From Gammaproteobacteria bacterium (GTDB taxonomy: Bacteria > Pseudomonadota > Gammaproteobacteria > Arenicellales > JAANXG01), in assembly GCA_018263405.1 (NCBI GenBank), contig JAANXG010000151.1:1-30165 (forward strand): a stretch of 30,165 nt of DNA. Reading direction: 5' to 3'. The first letter of the stretch is position 1; the number at the start of each line of letters is the position of its first letter. This document shows positions 7,595 to 16,348 of the stretch, in pieces. The notes beneath the pieces were generated by a model. The model was not told where the DNA came from, searched no databases, and saw only the letters and a list, made by a program, of their open reading frames with translations. The position numbers and the translations under genes were made by a program.

Positions 7595-8479
7595 ATGAGC
7601 GGTGATCCATTGGCAAAGTCGGCAACCCTTGGCTGCTGGAGGGACAAGGTCGATCCCGAACCGCTGGGCGGCGGTATCACGAATACGAATTTCGTTGTCG
7701 AGGACAAGGGCGAGCGATTCGTGGTGCGCATCGGCGACGACATCCCGGAACACTGTGTATCCCGGATCAACGAGCTCGCCAGCGCGCGTGCCGCGCACGC
7801 CGCCGGCATCGCGCCTGAGATCGTGCACACCGAGCCCGGGGCGCTGGTGATGCGCTATATAGAGGGGCGCACCCTCAAGCCCGAAGATGTTCGGGACGCG
7901 GGCATGCTGGAGCGCATCCTGCCGCTGATTCGCGTCTGTCACCAGGAGGTCCCGCGCCACTTCCGCGGTCCGGCACCACTGTTCTGGACGTTCCAGGTGG
8001 TGCGCGACTACGCCGCCACGCTGCGTAAGGACAAAAGCCGGAGGAGCGGCGAACTGCCCCGCCTCGAGGCGATGTCGGCCGAGCTCGAGAAAGCAGTCGG
8101 CGCGGTACGGTTGGTGTTCGGTCACAATGACCTGCTGGCCGCGAACCTAATCGACGACGGCACGCGGCTGTGGCTGCTCGACTGGGAGTACGCGGGCTTC
8201 AACAGCCCGCTGTTCGACCTGGGCGGCCTCGCCTCCAACAACGAGCTGCCCGACGAGCAGGAACGCTGGCTGCTCGACACCTATTTCTACGAGCCCGCGG
8301 ACAAAAGCCTCCTGTACCGATACGCGGCGATGAAATGCGCTTCACTGCTGCGCGAGAGCATGTGGAGTATGGTCTCGGAGCTGCATTCGAAGATCGACGC
8401 CGACTTCGTCGCCTACACCTCGGATAACCTCCAGCGACTGGAATCGGCCTGGATCCGGTTTCAGTCGCTGGAAGGGTAA
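7595..8479 (+). CDS. Choline/aminoglycoside kinase-like phosphotransferase (first copy)
   Basis: This is a member of the APH/choline-kinase fold, which transfers the gamma-phosphate of ATP to a hydroxyl group of a small molecule. The N-lobe has LGGGITNTNFVV and a Lys/Arg-containing FVVRIG strand. The catalytic loop is GHNDLLAANLI (Asp base, Asn metal ligand), followed by LLDWEYAGFNSPLFDLGGL, the metal-binding Asp and the family's DWEYA signature. The ATG at 7595 is preferred because GGAGAG lies seven bases before it; an in-frame ATG at 7574 would add seven residues. It follows the permease by about 40 bases. A second copy occurs at 13415. The substrate is unknown; in context it is probably an alcohol-bearing amine such as choline, a methylated ethanolamine or a hydroxylated amino acid. 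Confidence 0.85.
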   Translation: MSGDPLAKSATLGCWRDKVDPEPLGGGITNTNFVVEDKGERFVVRIGDDIPEHCVSRINELASARAAHAAGIAPEIVHTEPGALVMRYIEGRTLKPEDVRDAGMLERILPLIRVCHQEVPRHFRGPAPLFWTFQVVRDYAATLRKDKSRRSGELPRLEAMSAELEKAVGAVRLVFGHNDLLAANLIDDGTRLWLLDWEYAGFNSPLFDLGGLASNNELPDEQERWLLDTYFYEPADKSLLYRYAAMKCASLLRESMWSMVSELHSKIDADFVAYTSDNLQRLESAWIRFQSLEG

Positions 8480-8497
8480 GAACCGGAGCCGAGCCCT

Positions 8498-10942
8498 ATG
8501 AGCGACCTACCCACACACACGCGTGCCGTAATTATTGGCGGCGGCATCATGGGCTGCTCGACGGCCTACCACCTAACCAGGCTCGGCTGGAAGGATGTCG
8601 TATTGCTGGAGGCGGACCGGCTGACGGGAGGCAGCACCTGGCATGCGGCCGGACTGGTGGGACAGCTGAGGGACTCCGCCAGCATAACGCAACTGCTCGG
8701 GCATTCGGTAGCACTGTACAACAGCCTTGAGCAGGAGACCGGGCTCGCCACCGGCTGGAAGATGAACGGCGGACTGAGGCTGGCCTGCACCGAGGAACGT
8801 CTGACGGAGATCAAGCGCCAAACCACGACTGCGCACAGCTTCGGCCTTGAGATGCACTTGATCACGCCTCACGAGGCGCTCGAGCTCTGGCCGCTGATGA
8901 ACATCGATGACGTCGTGGGCGCCGCCTTCCTGCCCACCGACGGTCAGGCCAATCCCTCGGACATCACACAGGCACTAGCAAGGGGGGCACGCATGCGCGG
9001 CGCCACGATGGTCGAGCGCTGCGGCGTCGAGTCGGTGGAGATCCGTGATGGCGCCGTGTGCGCCGTCGATACGGCTCAAGGCCGCATCGAATGCGAAGTG
9101 GCGGTCAACTGCGCCGGCCAATGGGCCCGCGAGCTCGGCCATCGCAACGCCGTCACTATCCCGCTGGTGTCCGTTCAGCATCAGTACATAATCACCGACT
9201 CCATTGAGGGCATCGGCGGGAACCTTCCCACGCTGCGCGATCCGGATCGCCTGACCTACTACAAGGAAGAAGTCGGCGGTTTGGTGATGGGCGGCTACGA
9301 GCCCGTGCCCCTGGCCTGGGGCAAAAATGGGGTGCCGGCGGACTTCCACTTCACGCTGCTCGATGGCAACTGGGACCACTTCGAGCAACTTATGGAGCAG
9401 GCCTTGCCGCGGTTGCCGGCGCTGGAGACAGCGGGCGTGAAGCAGCTCGTCAACGGCCCCGAGAGCTTCACCCCGGACGGCAACTTCGTGCTAGGCGAGG
9501 CCCCGGAGGTGCGCAACTACTTCGTGGGCGCTGGCTTCAACGCCTTCGGCATCGCGGCCGGCGGCGGCGCCGGCAAGGCGCTGGCGGAGTGGATTGCCGG
9601 TGGCGAGCCGCCCTACGACCTGTGGCCCGTGGACATTCGCCGCTTCGGTCACCCACACCGCGATACCCACTGGGTACGCACTCGTACCTACGAGCTTTAC
9701 GGCAAGCACTACACGATGTCGTGGCCGTTCGAGGAGCACGCCAGCGGCCGGCCGCTACGACGTTCGCCGCTCTACGGCGTGCTGCACGAGGCGCGTGCGT
9801 GCTTCGGTGAAAAGCTCGGCTGGGAGCGCCCCAATTGGTACGCGCCCGCGGGCGTTGAGCCGCGCGACGAATACTCGTTCGATCGGCAGAACTGGTTCGG
9901 ATACGTCGGCGAGGAACACCGGGCGGTGCGCGAGCGGGCCGGGGTGTTCGATCAGAGCTCGTTCGCCAAGTTCCTGATGGTCGGCCGCGATGTCGAGGCG
10001 GCGCTCTCGTGGGTATGCGCCAACGACGTTGCCCGGGCGCCCGGAACGCTCACCTATACACAAATGCTCAACAGCCGCGGAGGCATCGAGTGCGACCTGA
10101 CTGTGGTGCGGCTTGCGGAAGACCGTTATTACCTCGTCACCGGCACCGGCTTCGCCACCCATAACTTCGACTGGGTGCGGCGCAATATCCCGGATGGGCT
10201 CGATGCTAGGCTGATCGATATTACGTCGTCGTCGGCAGTAATTTCGGTGATGGGACCACGCGCGCGCGAAGTGCTTGGCCCGATCTGCGACGATGACCTC
10301 GGCAATGGCAACTTTCCCTTCGGCAGCATGCGCGAGATCTGCGTGGCCGGGGCGCCGCTGATGGCGCTGCGCGTGACTTATGTGGGCGAGCTCGGCTGGG
10401 AGCTGCACGTGCCGGTGGAATTCGCGCTCACCGTCTATGAGGCGGTCATGGAAGCGGGCCGCAGGTACGACACTGTCAACGCCGGTTACCGGGCCATCGA
10501 GAGCCTGCGGCTGGAGAAGGGTTACCGCGCCTGGGGTACGGATATCACCCCGGACTGCACGCCGCTAGAGGCCGGCCTCGGCTGGGCGGTGAAGCTCAAG
10601 CGCGGGATACCGTTCCTCGGCCGCGAGGCACTGCTGAGCCAGCGCAAGCGGCCACCGACCAAGCGGCTCGCTTGCTTCACCGTGGATGACCCGGAAGTCG
10701 TGCTGCTCGGCGGCGAGACCATCCACCGCGACGGACAACGCAGCGGCTGGCTGACCAGCGGCGGGTTCGGCTATACCGTGAACCGCCCCGTCGGCTACGG
10801 CTACGTTCGCAATGACGAGGGCGTGGACCGCACATTCCTCCTCGCCGGCCGGTACGAGCTGGAGGTGGCAAACGAACGCGTGCCATGCCACATTCATCTC
10901 GAGCCCCTCTACGATCCGCGCATGGAGCGCATCAAGGCATGA
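8498..10942 (+). CDS. Dimethylglycine/sarcosine dehydrogenase-like flavoprotein with GcvT domains (first copy)
   Basis: This is an 814-residue enzyme of the type that oxidatively removes an N-methyl group and passes the C1 unit to tetrahydrofolate. The FAD Rossmann motif GGGIMG lies at 14-19 with E38 after the second strand. TWHAAGLVGQL (46-56) contains the histidine (H49) that carries covalent FAD in mammalian dimethylglycine and sarcosine dehydrogenases. The DAO domain runs to about 385, a short linker domain to about 440, and GcvT folate-binding domains from about 450 to 805, including YRAIESLRLEKGYRAWGTDITPD. Length and domain order match the family. A GGAGCC site precedes the ATG, and the stop overlaps the next gene as ATGA. 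The actual methylated substrate is not determined by the sequence. Confidence 0.88.
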   Translation: MSDLPTHTRAVIIGGGIMGCSTAYHLTRLGWKDVVLLEADRLTGGSTWHAAGLVGQLRDSASITQLLGHSVALYNSLEQETGLATGWKMNGGLRLACTEERLTEIKRQTTTAHSFGLEMHLITPHEALELWPLMNIDDVVGAAFLPTDGQANPSDITQALARGARMRGATMVERCGVESVEIRDGAVCAVDTAQGRIECEVAVNCAGQWARELGHRNAVTIPLVSVQHQYIITDSIEGIGGNLPTLRDPDRLTYYKEEVGGLVMGGYEPVPLAWGKNGVPADFHFTLLDGNWDHFEQLMEQALPRLPALETAGVKQLVNGPESFTPDGNFVLGEAPEVRNYFVGAGFNAFGIAAGGGAGKALAEWIAGGEPPYDLWPVDIRRFGHPHRDTHWVRTRTYELYGKHYTMSWPFEEHASGRPLRRSPLYGVLHEARACFGEKLGWERPNWYAPAGVEPRDEYSFDRQNWFGYVGEEHRAVRERAGVFDQSSFAKFLMVGRDVEAALSWVCANDVARAPGTLTYTQMLNSRGGIECDLTVVRLAEDRYYLVTGTGFATHNFDWVRRNIPDGLDARLIDITSSSAVISVMGPRAREVLGPICDDDLGNGNFPFGSMREICVAGAPLMALRVTYVGELGWELHVPVEFALTVYEAVMEAGRRYDTVNAGYRAIESLRLEKGYRAWGTDITPDCTPLEAGLGWAVKLKRGIPFLGREALLSQRKRPPTKRLACFTVDDPEVVLLGGETIHRDGQRSGWLTSGGFGYTVNRPVGYGYVRNDEGVDRTFLLAGRYELEVANERVPCHIHLEPLYDPRMERIKA

Positions 10943-13398
10943 ACGTCCCCGACCCTTCGAGCAGCCGATCTCAAGGTTCGATGATGAAGGACCAGGCGGA
11001 AATCGTCATCATCGGCGGCGGCGTGATCGGTATCAGCATCGCCTACCACCTGGCGCAACTCGGCCGGCGAGACGTGCTGCTGCTCGAACGCAATCACCTC
11101 ACGCACGGCGCTACCTGGCACGCTGCGGGACTGGTGGGGCAGCTGCGATCGAAGCTCAACCTGACACGCATGCTCCAGTACAGTGTCGAGTTGTATGATC
11201 GGCTCGAAGCCGAGACCGGCGTCGCCATCGATTGGAGGCAGGTCGGGAGCCTGCGGCTGGCGTCGTCAGCCGAGCGCTGGATGGAAGTGCGCCGCACCGC
11301 CACCACCGCGCGCAGCTTCGGCTTCGAGCTACACCTGCTGAACGCACGCGAAGCCCAAGAGAAGTTCCCGTTGATAACCACCGACGGCATAGTGGGAGCC
11401 GCCTGGATCCCGTCGGACGGCTATGTCGACCCCTCGGGCCTCACCCAGGCGCTGGCCCGTGGCGCCCGCGCCGGTGACGTCAGGATCGAGGAGGGAGTCA
11501 CGGTCACCGGCTTCGAACGCAACGGGCGGCGGATTACGGGCGTGCAGACCGATCACGGCCTGGTGCGTGCCGAAACCGTGGTCAACGCAGCGGGGATGTG
11601 GGCGCGAGGAATCGGCGAATTGGCCGGTGTGCCGCTGGCAACCTGCGCGGTGGAGCATCAATACCTGGTGACGGAGAAGATCCCCGGGGTGACGCCCGTT
11701 CTGCCGACGCTGCGTGACCCGGACCGGCTCTTCTACCTCAAACCAGAGGTGGGAGGACTATCGCTCGGCGGCTGGGAGCCCGACACCGTTCCTTTCGGCG
11801 AGCAGGGGGTCCCGGCCGATTTCGACCGCGGGTTACTGAATTCGAACTTCGACCGCTTCGAGCAGATCGCGACCAAAGCGGCCAGTCGCATCCCGGCATT
11901 TGGCGAAGTCGGTGTGCGCGATCTGATCAACGGCCCGATCCCGATGTCGGCGGACGGCGAGCCGGTGCTCGGCCCAGCGCCGGAGCTCGATAATTTCTTC
12001 GTCGCCTGCGGCTTTACCGCCGGTATCGCCGCCGCCGGCGGTGCCGGACGCGCCATGGCGGCCTGGATCGTCGACGGCGATCCCGGCATGGACCTGTGGT
12101 CCTTCGATGCACGCCGCTTCGGGCGTCACCACACGGGACGCCGTTTCCTGCACCGACGCGGCGTGGAAAGCTACGGCCGCTACTACGCCATTCACTGGCC
12201 CGGCGAGGAGATGGAGAGAGCGCGCGGCGCGCGGCGCAGCCCGCTGCATGCTTTACTGGCTCGCCGCGGCGCCGCGTTCGGCTCGAAAGCCGGTTGGGAG
12301 CGCCCCAACTGGTTTGCGCCCGAGGGCGTCGAGCCCCGTGACAGACCGTCATTCACCGAGCCCAACTGGACGCCCTTCGTGGCCGCCGAGCACCACGCCG
12401 TGCGCGGTCGCGTGGCACTTGTGGATCTCACTTCGTTCTCGAAGTTCGAGATCAGCGGGCGCGGCGCGGCAGGCTACCTACAGTGGCTGGCCGCCAACGA
12501 CCTGGACCGAGCGCCGGGCGCCGTAACCTACACGCAATTGCTGAACCGTCGCGGCGGCATCGAGGCCGACGTCACCATCACGCGCCTCGATGAGGGGACC
12601 TTTTATCTCGTCACCGGAAGCGGATTCGCCGTGCGCGACTTGGGTTGGGTGACGGCCCATATGCCGCGCGACGGCAGCGTGCGGCTTCGCGACGTGACCT
12701 CGGCGCGCGCCGTAATCAATCTGTGCGGGCCATTGAGCCGCGAGGTGCTCGCCGCGGTCACCGACGCGGATCTCGATAACAAGACGTTTCCGTTCATGAA
12801 CGCTCGTGAGATCTGGATCGGCTACGCACCGGTACTGGCCATCCGTGTCTCCTACACCGGGGAGCTCGGCTACGAGCTACACGTCCCCAGCGAGTACGCG
12901 GCCCATGTATACGAGACCCTGCGCGAAGCGGGTGGCGACCACGGCATCGCCGACGCCGGCTACCGCGCTATCGATACCCTGCGCGTGGAGAAGCGTAATC
13001 TCTATTGGGGCGTGGATATCACGCCCGACTACACACCGTGGGAGGCCGGGCTCGGCTTCTGCGTGGCGCTGGACAAAGGCGACTTCCAAGGGCGCGATGC
13101 GCTGATCGCGGCGCGCGACGCCGGCCGGGCGCAACGCTTGTCGATTTTCACCCTCGACGACGACACAACGGTGCACGGTGGCGAAGCACTGCTGTGCAAC
13201 GGCGAGGTAATCGGCGTCACCACCAGCGGCAACTTCGGTCACACAGTGGGAAAACCCATCGTGTTCGCCTACCTGCCGACGGCGCTCGCCAATTCGAAAG
13301 AGAGCGACTACGAGGTCGAAAGCTTTTGCGAGCGTTACTCCGCCACCCGCCACCGGCGACCCCTGTACGATCCCGACCGCCGCCGCATACTGATGTAA
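10939..13398 (+). CDS. Dimethylglycine/sarcosine dehydrogenase-like flavoprotein with GcvT domains (second copy)
   Basis: This 819-residue protein is a paralogue of the gene just before it, with the same domain order: FAD-binding DAO, linker, GcvT and GcvT C-terminal. GGGVIG occurs at 26-31 and TWHAAGLVGQL places the FAD-linking histidine at about H61. The GcvT part has YRAIDTLRVEKRNLYWGVDITPDYTPWEAGL. I use the ATG at 10939, which forms an ATGA overlap with the preceding stop. Two ATGs at 10981 and 10984 would drop 14-15 polar residues and are also possible. The two copies differ throughout, for example SVQHQYIITDS against AVEHQYLVTEK. They are therefore an old duplication or two separately acquired enzymes, probably acting on successive methylated intermediates or as a hetero-oligomer. 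Confidence 0.88.
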   Translation: MNVPDPSSSRSQGSMMKDQAEIVIIGGGVIGISIAYHLAQLGRRDVLLLERNHLTHGATWHAAGLVGQLRSKLNLTRMLQYSVELYDRLEAETGVAIDWRQVGSLRLASSAERWMEVRRTATTARSFGFELHLLNAREAQEKFPLITTDGIVGAAWIPSDGYVDPSGLTQALARGARAGDVRIEEGVTVTGFERNGRRITGVQTDHGLVRAETVVNAAGMWARGIGELAGVPLATCAVEHQYLVTEKIPGVTPVLPTLRDPDRLFYLKPEVGGLSLGGWEPDTVPFGEQGVPADFDRGLLNSNFDRFEQIATKAASRIPAFGEVGVRDLINGPIPMSADGEPVLGPAPELDNFFVACGFTAGIAAAGGAGRAMAAWIVDGDPGMDLWSFDARRFGRHHTGRRFLHRRGVESYGRYYAIHWPGEEMERARGARRSPLHALLARRGAAFGSKAGWERPNWFAPEGVEPRDRPSFTEPNWTPFVAAEHHAVRGRVALVDLTSFSKFEISGRGAAGYLQWLAANDLDRAPGAVTYTQLLNRRGGIEADVTITRLDEGTFYLVTGSGFAVRDLGWVTAHMPRDGSVRLRDVTSARAVINLCGPLSREVLAAVTDADLDNKTFPFMNAREIWIGYAPVLAIRVSYTGELGYELHVPSEYAAHVYETLREAGGDHGIADAGYRAIDTLRVEKRNLYWGVDITPDYTPWEAGLGFCVALDKGDFQGRDALIAARDAGRAQRLSIFTLDDDTTVHGGEALLCNGEVIGVTTSGNFGHTVGKPIVFAYLPTALANSKESDYEVESFCERYSATRHRRPLYDPDRRRILM

Positions 13399-13414
13399 TC
13401 GGAGGACCTTGACC

Positions 13415-14341
13415 ATGACCGACACCGACATCCAATCTTGGCTGAACCGCATCCCCCGCTTCCGGGGAATGGAGCCCGACTCAATCCGCAGCGAGCCCCT
13501 GGCGGGCCTGACAAACCTCAACTACCTCGTAGAGATCGAGGGCCAGCGTTTCGTCTTACGTGTGCCGGGGGAAGGGACTTCGGAGTACATTGACCGCGCG
13601 GTGGAGGCCCACAACGCCCGCATTGCCGCCGGGGCCGAAGTCGGCGCAGAAGTCGAGTTTTTCGACGCCGACAGCGGCCTGATGCTGACGCGCTACCTGG
13701 ACGGCTGCGCGACCATGTCGCCCGAGCTCTTTGCCGAGCGTGACGGCGCTCCGGCGCGCGCCGCCGAGGCGCTGAAACGCATGCACGAATGTGGCCGGGA
13801 GTTCCGTTTCCGCTTCGAGCTATTCGGCATGATCGACGAGTACCTCGGCATGCTGGAGCGCCTGGGCGCCACGTTGCCGGACGGTTACCACGACACCGTG
13901 GCCGAAGCGGGTACGGTACGCCGGGTGCTGGAGGCGAACCCCGGCAGGCTTGTCCCCTGCCACTGCGACCCCCTGTGCGAAAACTTTCTCGACAACGGCA
14001 AGCGCATGTGGGTAGTCGATTGGGAGTACTCCGGGATGAACGACCCCATCTGGGACCTTGGCGACCTCTCCGTGGAGGCCGGCTTCGATGAACGCCGCGA
14101 TGCGGAGATGATGCAGGCTTACTGCGGCGGCCCGCCGCCGGACGCCACCCGGGGGCGCATGATCGTCTACAAGGCGATGTGCGACCTGCTGTGGACCCTC
14201 TGGGGATTACTCCAGCACGCCAACGACAATCCGGCAGAGGATTTCTGGGCCTACTCCGTCAACCGCTTCGAGCGCTGCAAGCGCCTGATGGGGGCCGATG
14301 ATTTCGGACGCCACCTCGAGGCCGTGCGGCGCGGCGCCTGA
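13415..14341 (+). CDS. Choline/aminoglycoside kinase-like phosphotransferase (second copy)
   Basis: This 308-residue APH/choline-kinase-fold protein starts at the ATG at 13415, eight bases after GGAGGA; a TTG two codons upstream is less likely. N-lobe LAGLTNLNYLVEIEGQRFVLRVPG carries the nucleotide-binding loop and the strand with the Arg. The catalytic loop is CHCDPLCENFL and the metal site is VVDWEYSGMNDPIWDLGDLS, a pattern very close to LicA-type choline kinases and ethanolamine kinases. It is clearly related to but distinct from the kinase at 7595. Kinase, flavoprotein, flavoprotein, kinase is the order along the operon, as if two kinase-oxidase pairs were arranged in mirror image. The substrate is unknown. 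Confidence 0.87.
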   Translation: MTDTDIQSWLNRIPRFRGMEPDSIRSEPLAGLTNLNYLVEIEGQRFVLRVPGEGTSEYIDRAVEAHNARIAAGAEVGAEVEFFDADSGLMLTRYLDGCATMSPELFAERDGAPARAAEALKRMHECGREFRFRFELFGMIDEYLGMLERLGATLPDGYHDTVAEAGTVRRVLEANPGRLVPCHCDPLCENFLDNGKRMWVVDWEYSGMNDPIWDLGDLSVEAGFDERRDAEMMQAYCGGPPPDATRGRMIVYKAMCDLLWTLWGLLQHANDNPAEDFWAYSVNRFERCKRLMGADDFGRHLEAVRRGA

Positions 14342-14376
14342 CGGGTAAACACGACACAGCGACACCGGAAACACGA

Positions 14377-15150
14377 ATGATAAGAGCGATCACTTTCGAT
14401 CTGTGGGACACGGTCATCCACGATAACTCGGACGAACCGAAACGCGCCGCCGTGGGGCTGCGCTCCAAGCGCGACGAGCGGCGTCACCTGCTTTGCGAGG
14501 CCCTGAACGCCGACGAGCCCGTTGACCGCCAGGCTGTCAACCTCGCCTACGACGTGGCGGACGCCGCTTTCCACAAGATCTGGCACAACCAGTTTGTGAC
14601 GTGGACCATACGCGAACGCCTCGAGGTGGCGCTCGAGGGCCTCGGACGCGAGCTGTCGGCGGCCGCCATGGACCGCGTCGCCGTGCTACACGAGGAAATG
14701 GAGGTCGAGGTGCCGCCCGATCCCATCGAGGGGGTACGCGATGCGCTGCGGGCGCTGTCCGCGGATTATCCGCTGGCGGTGGTCTCGGATGCCATTGTCT
14801 CGCCGGCACGCTGCTTGCGTCGCTGGCTCGAAATGAACGAGCTCGCGCAGTATTTCAGCGGCTTCGCGTTCTCGGACGAGGTCGGTCGCTCCAAGCCACA
14901 CCGCGACATATTTGCCTCGGCAGCGCGACAGATGGGCGTGGAGATCGACGAGATGGTGCACATCGGCGACCGCGACCATAATGATGTCAAAGGCCCCCAT
15001 GCCCTGGGCATGAAAGCGGTACTGTTCGTCGGCACGCGCGATCACGACCGCCACCACACGACGGCCGACGCGATCTGCGAGCACCATCGCGAGCTCCCCG
15101 GCATTATTGCGCAGCTCGCGGTCGTGGATCGAGCGATGAGGCAGCCATGA
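14377..15150 (+). CDS. HAD-superfamily hydrolase
   Basis: This is a 257-residue haloacid-dehalogenase-fold protein. Motif I is ITFDLWDTV with the nucleophile D8. The residue two positions later, normally the acid/base Asp of phosphatases, is Trp (W10), as in dehalogenase-like and other divergent HAD groups. Motif II is AVVSDA, motif III includes GRSKPHRD with the Lys, and motif IV is HIGDRDHNDVKG. The helical cap lies between about 20 and 110. In this operon the obvious guess is removal of a phosphate put on by one of the kinases, but loss of the motif I Asp argues for caution. The gene starts 35 bases after the kinase and ends in an ATGA overlap with the amidotransferase gene. Confidence 0.85.
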   Translation: MIRAITFDLWDTVIHDNSDEPKRAAVGLRSKRDERRHLLCEALNADEPVDRQAVNLAYDVADAAFHKIWHNQFVTWTIRERLEVALEGLGRELSAAAMDRVAVLHEEMEVEVPPDPIEGVRDALRALSADYPLAVVSDAIVSPARCLRRWLEMNELAQYFSGFAFSDEVGRSKPHRDIFASAARQMGVEIDEMVHIGDRDHNDVKGPHALGMKAVLFVGTRDHDRHHTTADAICEHHRELPGIIAQLAVVDRAMRQP

Positions 15151-16004
15151 GCACCGAACCGCAGTTCCTGGTCGTCGACGGCTATGCCCGCTCCGGGCGC
15201 GAAGAGCTGAGGGCCGGCGGGGCCACGCCGGCCGGCGAGCTCTACGAGCGCATGCTCGGCCGCTGCCACCCGGGTTGTCACGTCGATATCATCTGCCCGG
15301 CCGATCGAGACGCCGCACTGCCGCAAGGTGCCGAGCTTTCGGCCTACGACGGGCTCGCCTGGACGGGCTCGAGCCTCACCGTGTACCACGACGATCCCCA
15401 GGTGACGGATCAGGTGGCGCTGGCACGCTCGGCCTTCGAGCGGGACGTGCCGAGCTTCGGGAGCTGCTGGGCGGCCCAGATCGCCGTGGTGGTAGCGGGC
15501 GGCCACTGCGCCGCTAACCCGCGTGGTCGCGAGATGGGCATCGCCCGCAAAATCACGCTGACCGAAGACGGCCGTGGCCACCCGATGTACGCGGGCAAGC
15601 CGGCGGTGTTCGACGCCTTCATCAGCCACGAGGACGAAGTCACGCACCTGCCCCCGGGGGCTGTCAGGCTTTCGGGCAATGCCTTCACCTCGGTACAGGC
15701 GGTGGCCGTCACCTGGCGCGGCGGCACCTGCTGGGCGGTGCAATATCACCCCGAGTATGATCTTTACGAGCTGGCGCGGCTGACGTATTGCCGCATCGAC
15801 AAGCTGATCGGAAAGGGCTTCTTCCCGGACCGCGCCGCAGCGCTACGCTACGTCGGCATGCTCGAGTCGCTGCACCGGGACCCGTCGCGCCGCGACCTAG
15901 CCTGGATGCTCGGCATCGACGATGACGTGATGAACGAGGACGTGCGGTTGATCGAAGTGCGCAACTGGATCGGCCAGCAAGTGCTGCCAGGCATGCGGCG
16001 CTAG
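15147..16004 (+). CDS. Class-I glutamine amidotransferase-like protein
   Basis: This is a 285-residue stand-alone GATase-1 domain with a C-terminal extension of about 70 residues. The nucleophile is C107 in FGSCWAAQ; the usual GxCxGxQ elbow has Ala in place of the second Gly. The His-Glu pair is H201/E203 in VQYHPEYD. Free-standing members of this family either feed ammonia to a partner enzyme or hydrolyse gamma-glutamyl amides, as PuuD does. No synthetase partner is encoded in the operon. The last gene of the run, it overlaps the HAD gene by four bases and ends two bases before the convergent stop at 16007. A role in cleaving a gamma-glutamyl-amine intermediate is possible but only inferred. 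Confidence 0.83.
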   Translation: MSTEPQFLVVDGYARSGREELRAGGATPAGELYERMLGRCHPGCHVDIICPADRDAALPQGAELSAYDGLAWTGSSLTVYHDDPQVTDQVALARSAFERDVPSFGSCWAAQIAVVVAGGHCAANPRGREMGIARKITLTEDGRGHPMYAGKPAVFDAFISHEDEVTHLPPGAVRLSGNAFTSVQAVAVTWRGGTCWAVQYHPEYDLYELARLTYCRIDKLIGKGFFPDRAAALRYVGMLESLHRDPSRRDLAWMLGIDDDVMNEDVRLIEVRNWIGQQVLPGMRR

Positions 16005-16006
16005 GA

Positions 16007-16348
16007 CTAAAACCGCACCTTCAACTTCACCCGGTCGCCGGTAAACTTCACACGCATCGGCCCGTACGTGCCAAGCGAAAGTGACTTGATGTACTCCCTT
16101 GGCGCTTCTCTGGAGTCAGGCCTCGCCGTGGACATGGAACAACCCCGCCCCTCCGGGCAGAAGGAACCGCTTAAGTAACCCAGGCGCCCGACTCGCGGGC
16201 TCACGTTCACCGCCGACACTCGCCACGGCGGCGAGGTGCGGCTCCCCACCTCGGTGAGCGCCACGGTCGATCCGACGATGCCGTCCGCGGCGACGGAATA
16301 ACTCCATGCTCCCACAAAGAGCAACCCTAAAGTCAAAATGCTGCGCAT
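16007..16348 (-). CDS. Small secreted protein of unknown function
   Basis: This encodes 113 residues and I do not recognise a family. A signal peptide is evident (MRSILTLGLLFVGAWSYSVAA, cut probably near residue 20-21). The mature part is basic, with two cysteines six residues apart in FCPEGRGC (64-70) that could pair, and ends in VKFTGDRVKLKVRF, a beta-rich pattern. The gene is supported by a very strong ribosome site, GGGAGGAGG, about nine bases before the ATG, and by the signal peptide. It converges on the amidotransferase gene with two bases between stops. No clear promoter is seen upstream. Confidence 0.6.
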   Translation of the reverse strand: MRSILTLGLLFVGAWSYSVAADGIVGSTVALTEVGSRTSPPWRVSAVNVSPRVGRLGYLSGSFCPEGRGCSMSTARPDSREAPREYIKSLSLGTYGPMRVKFTGDRVKLKVRF

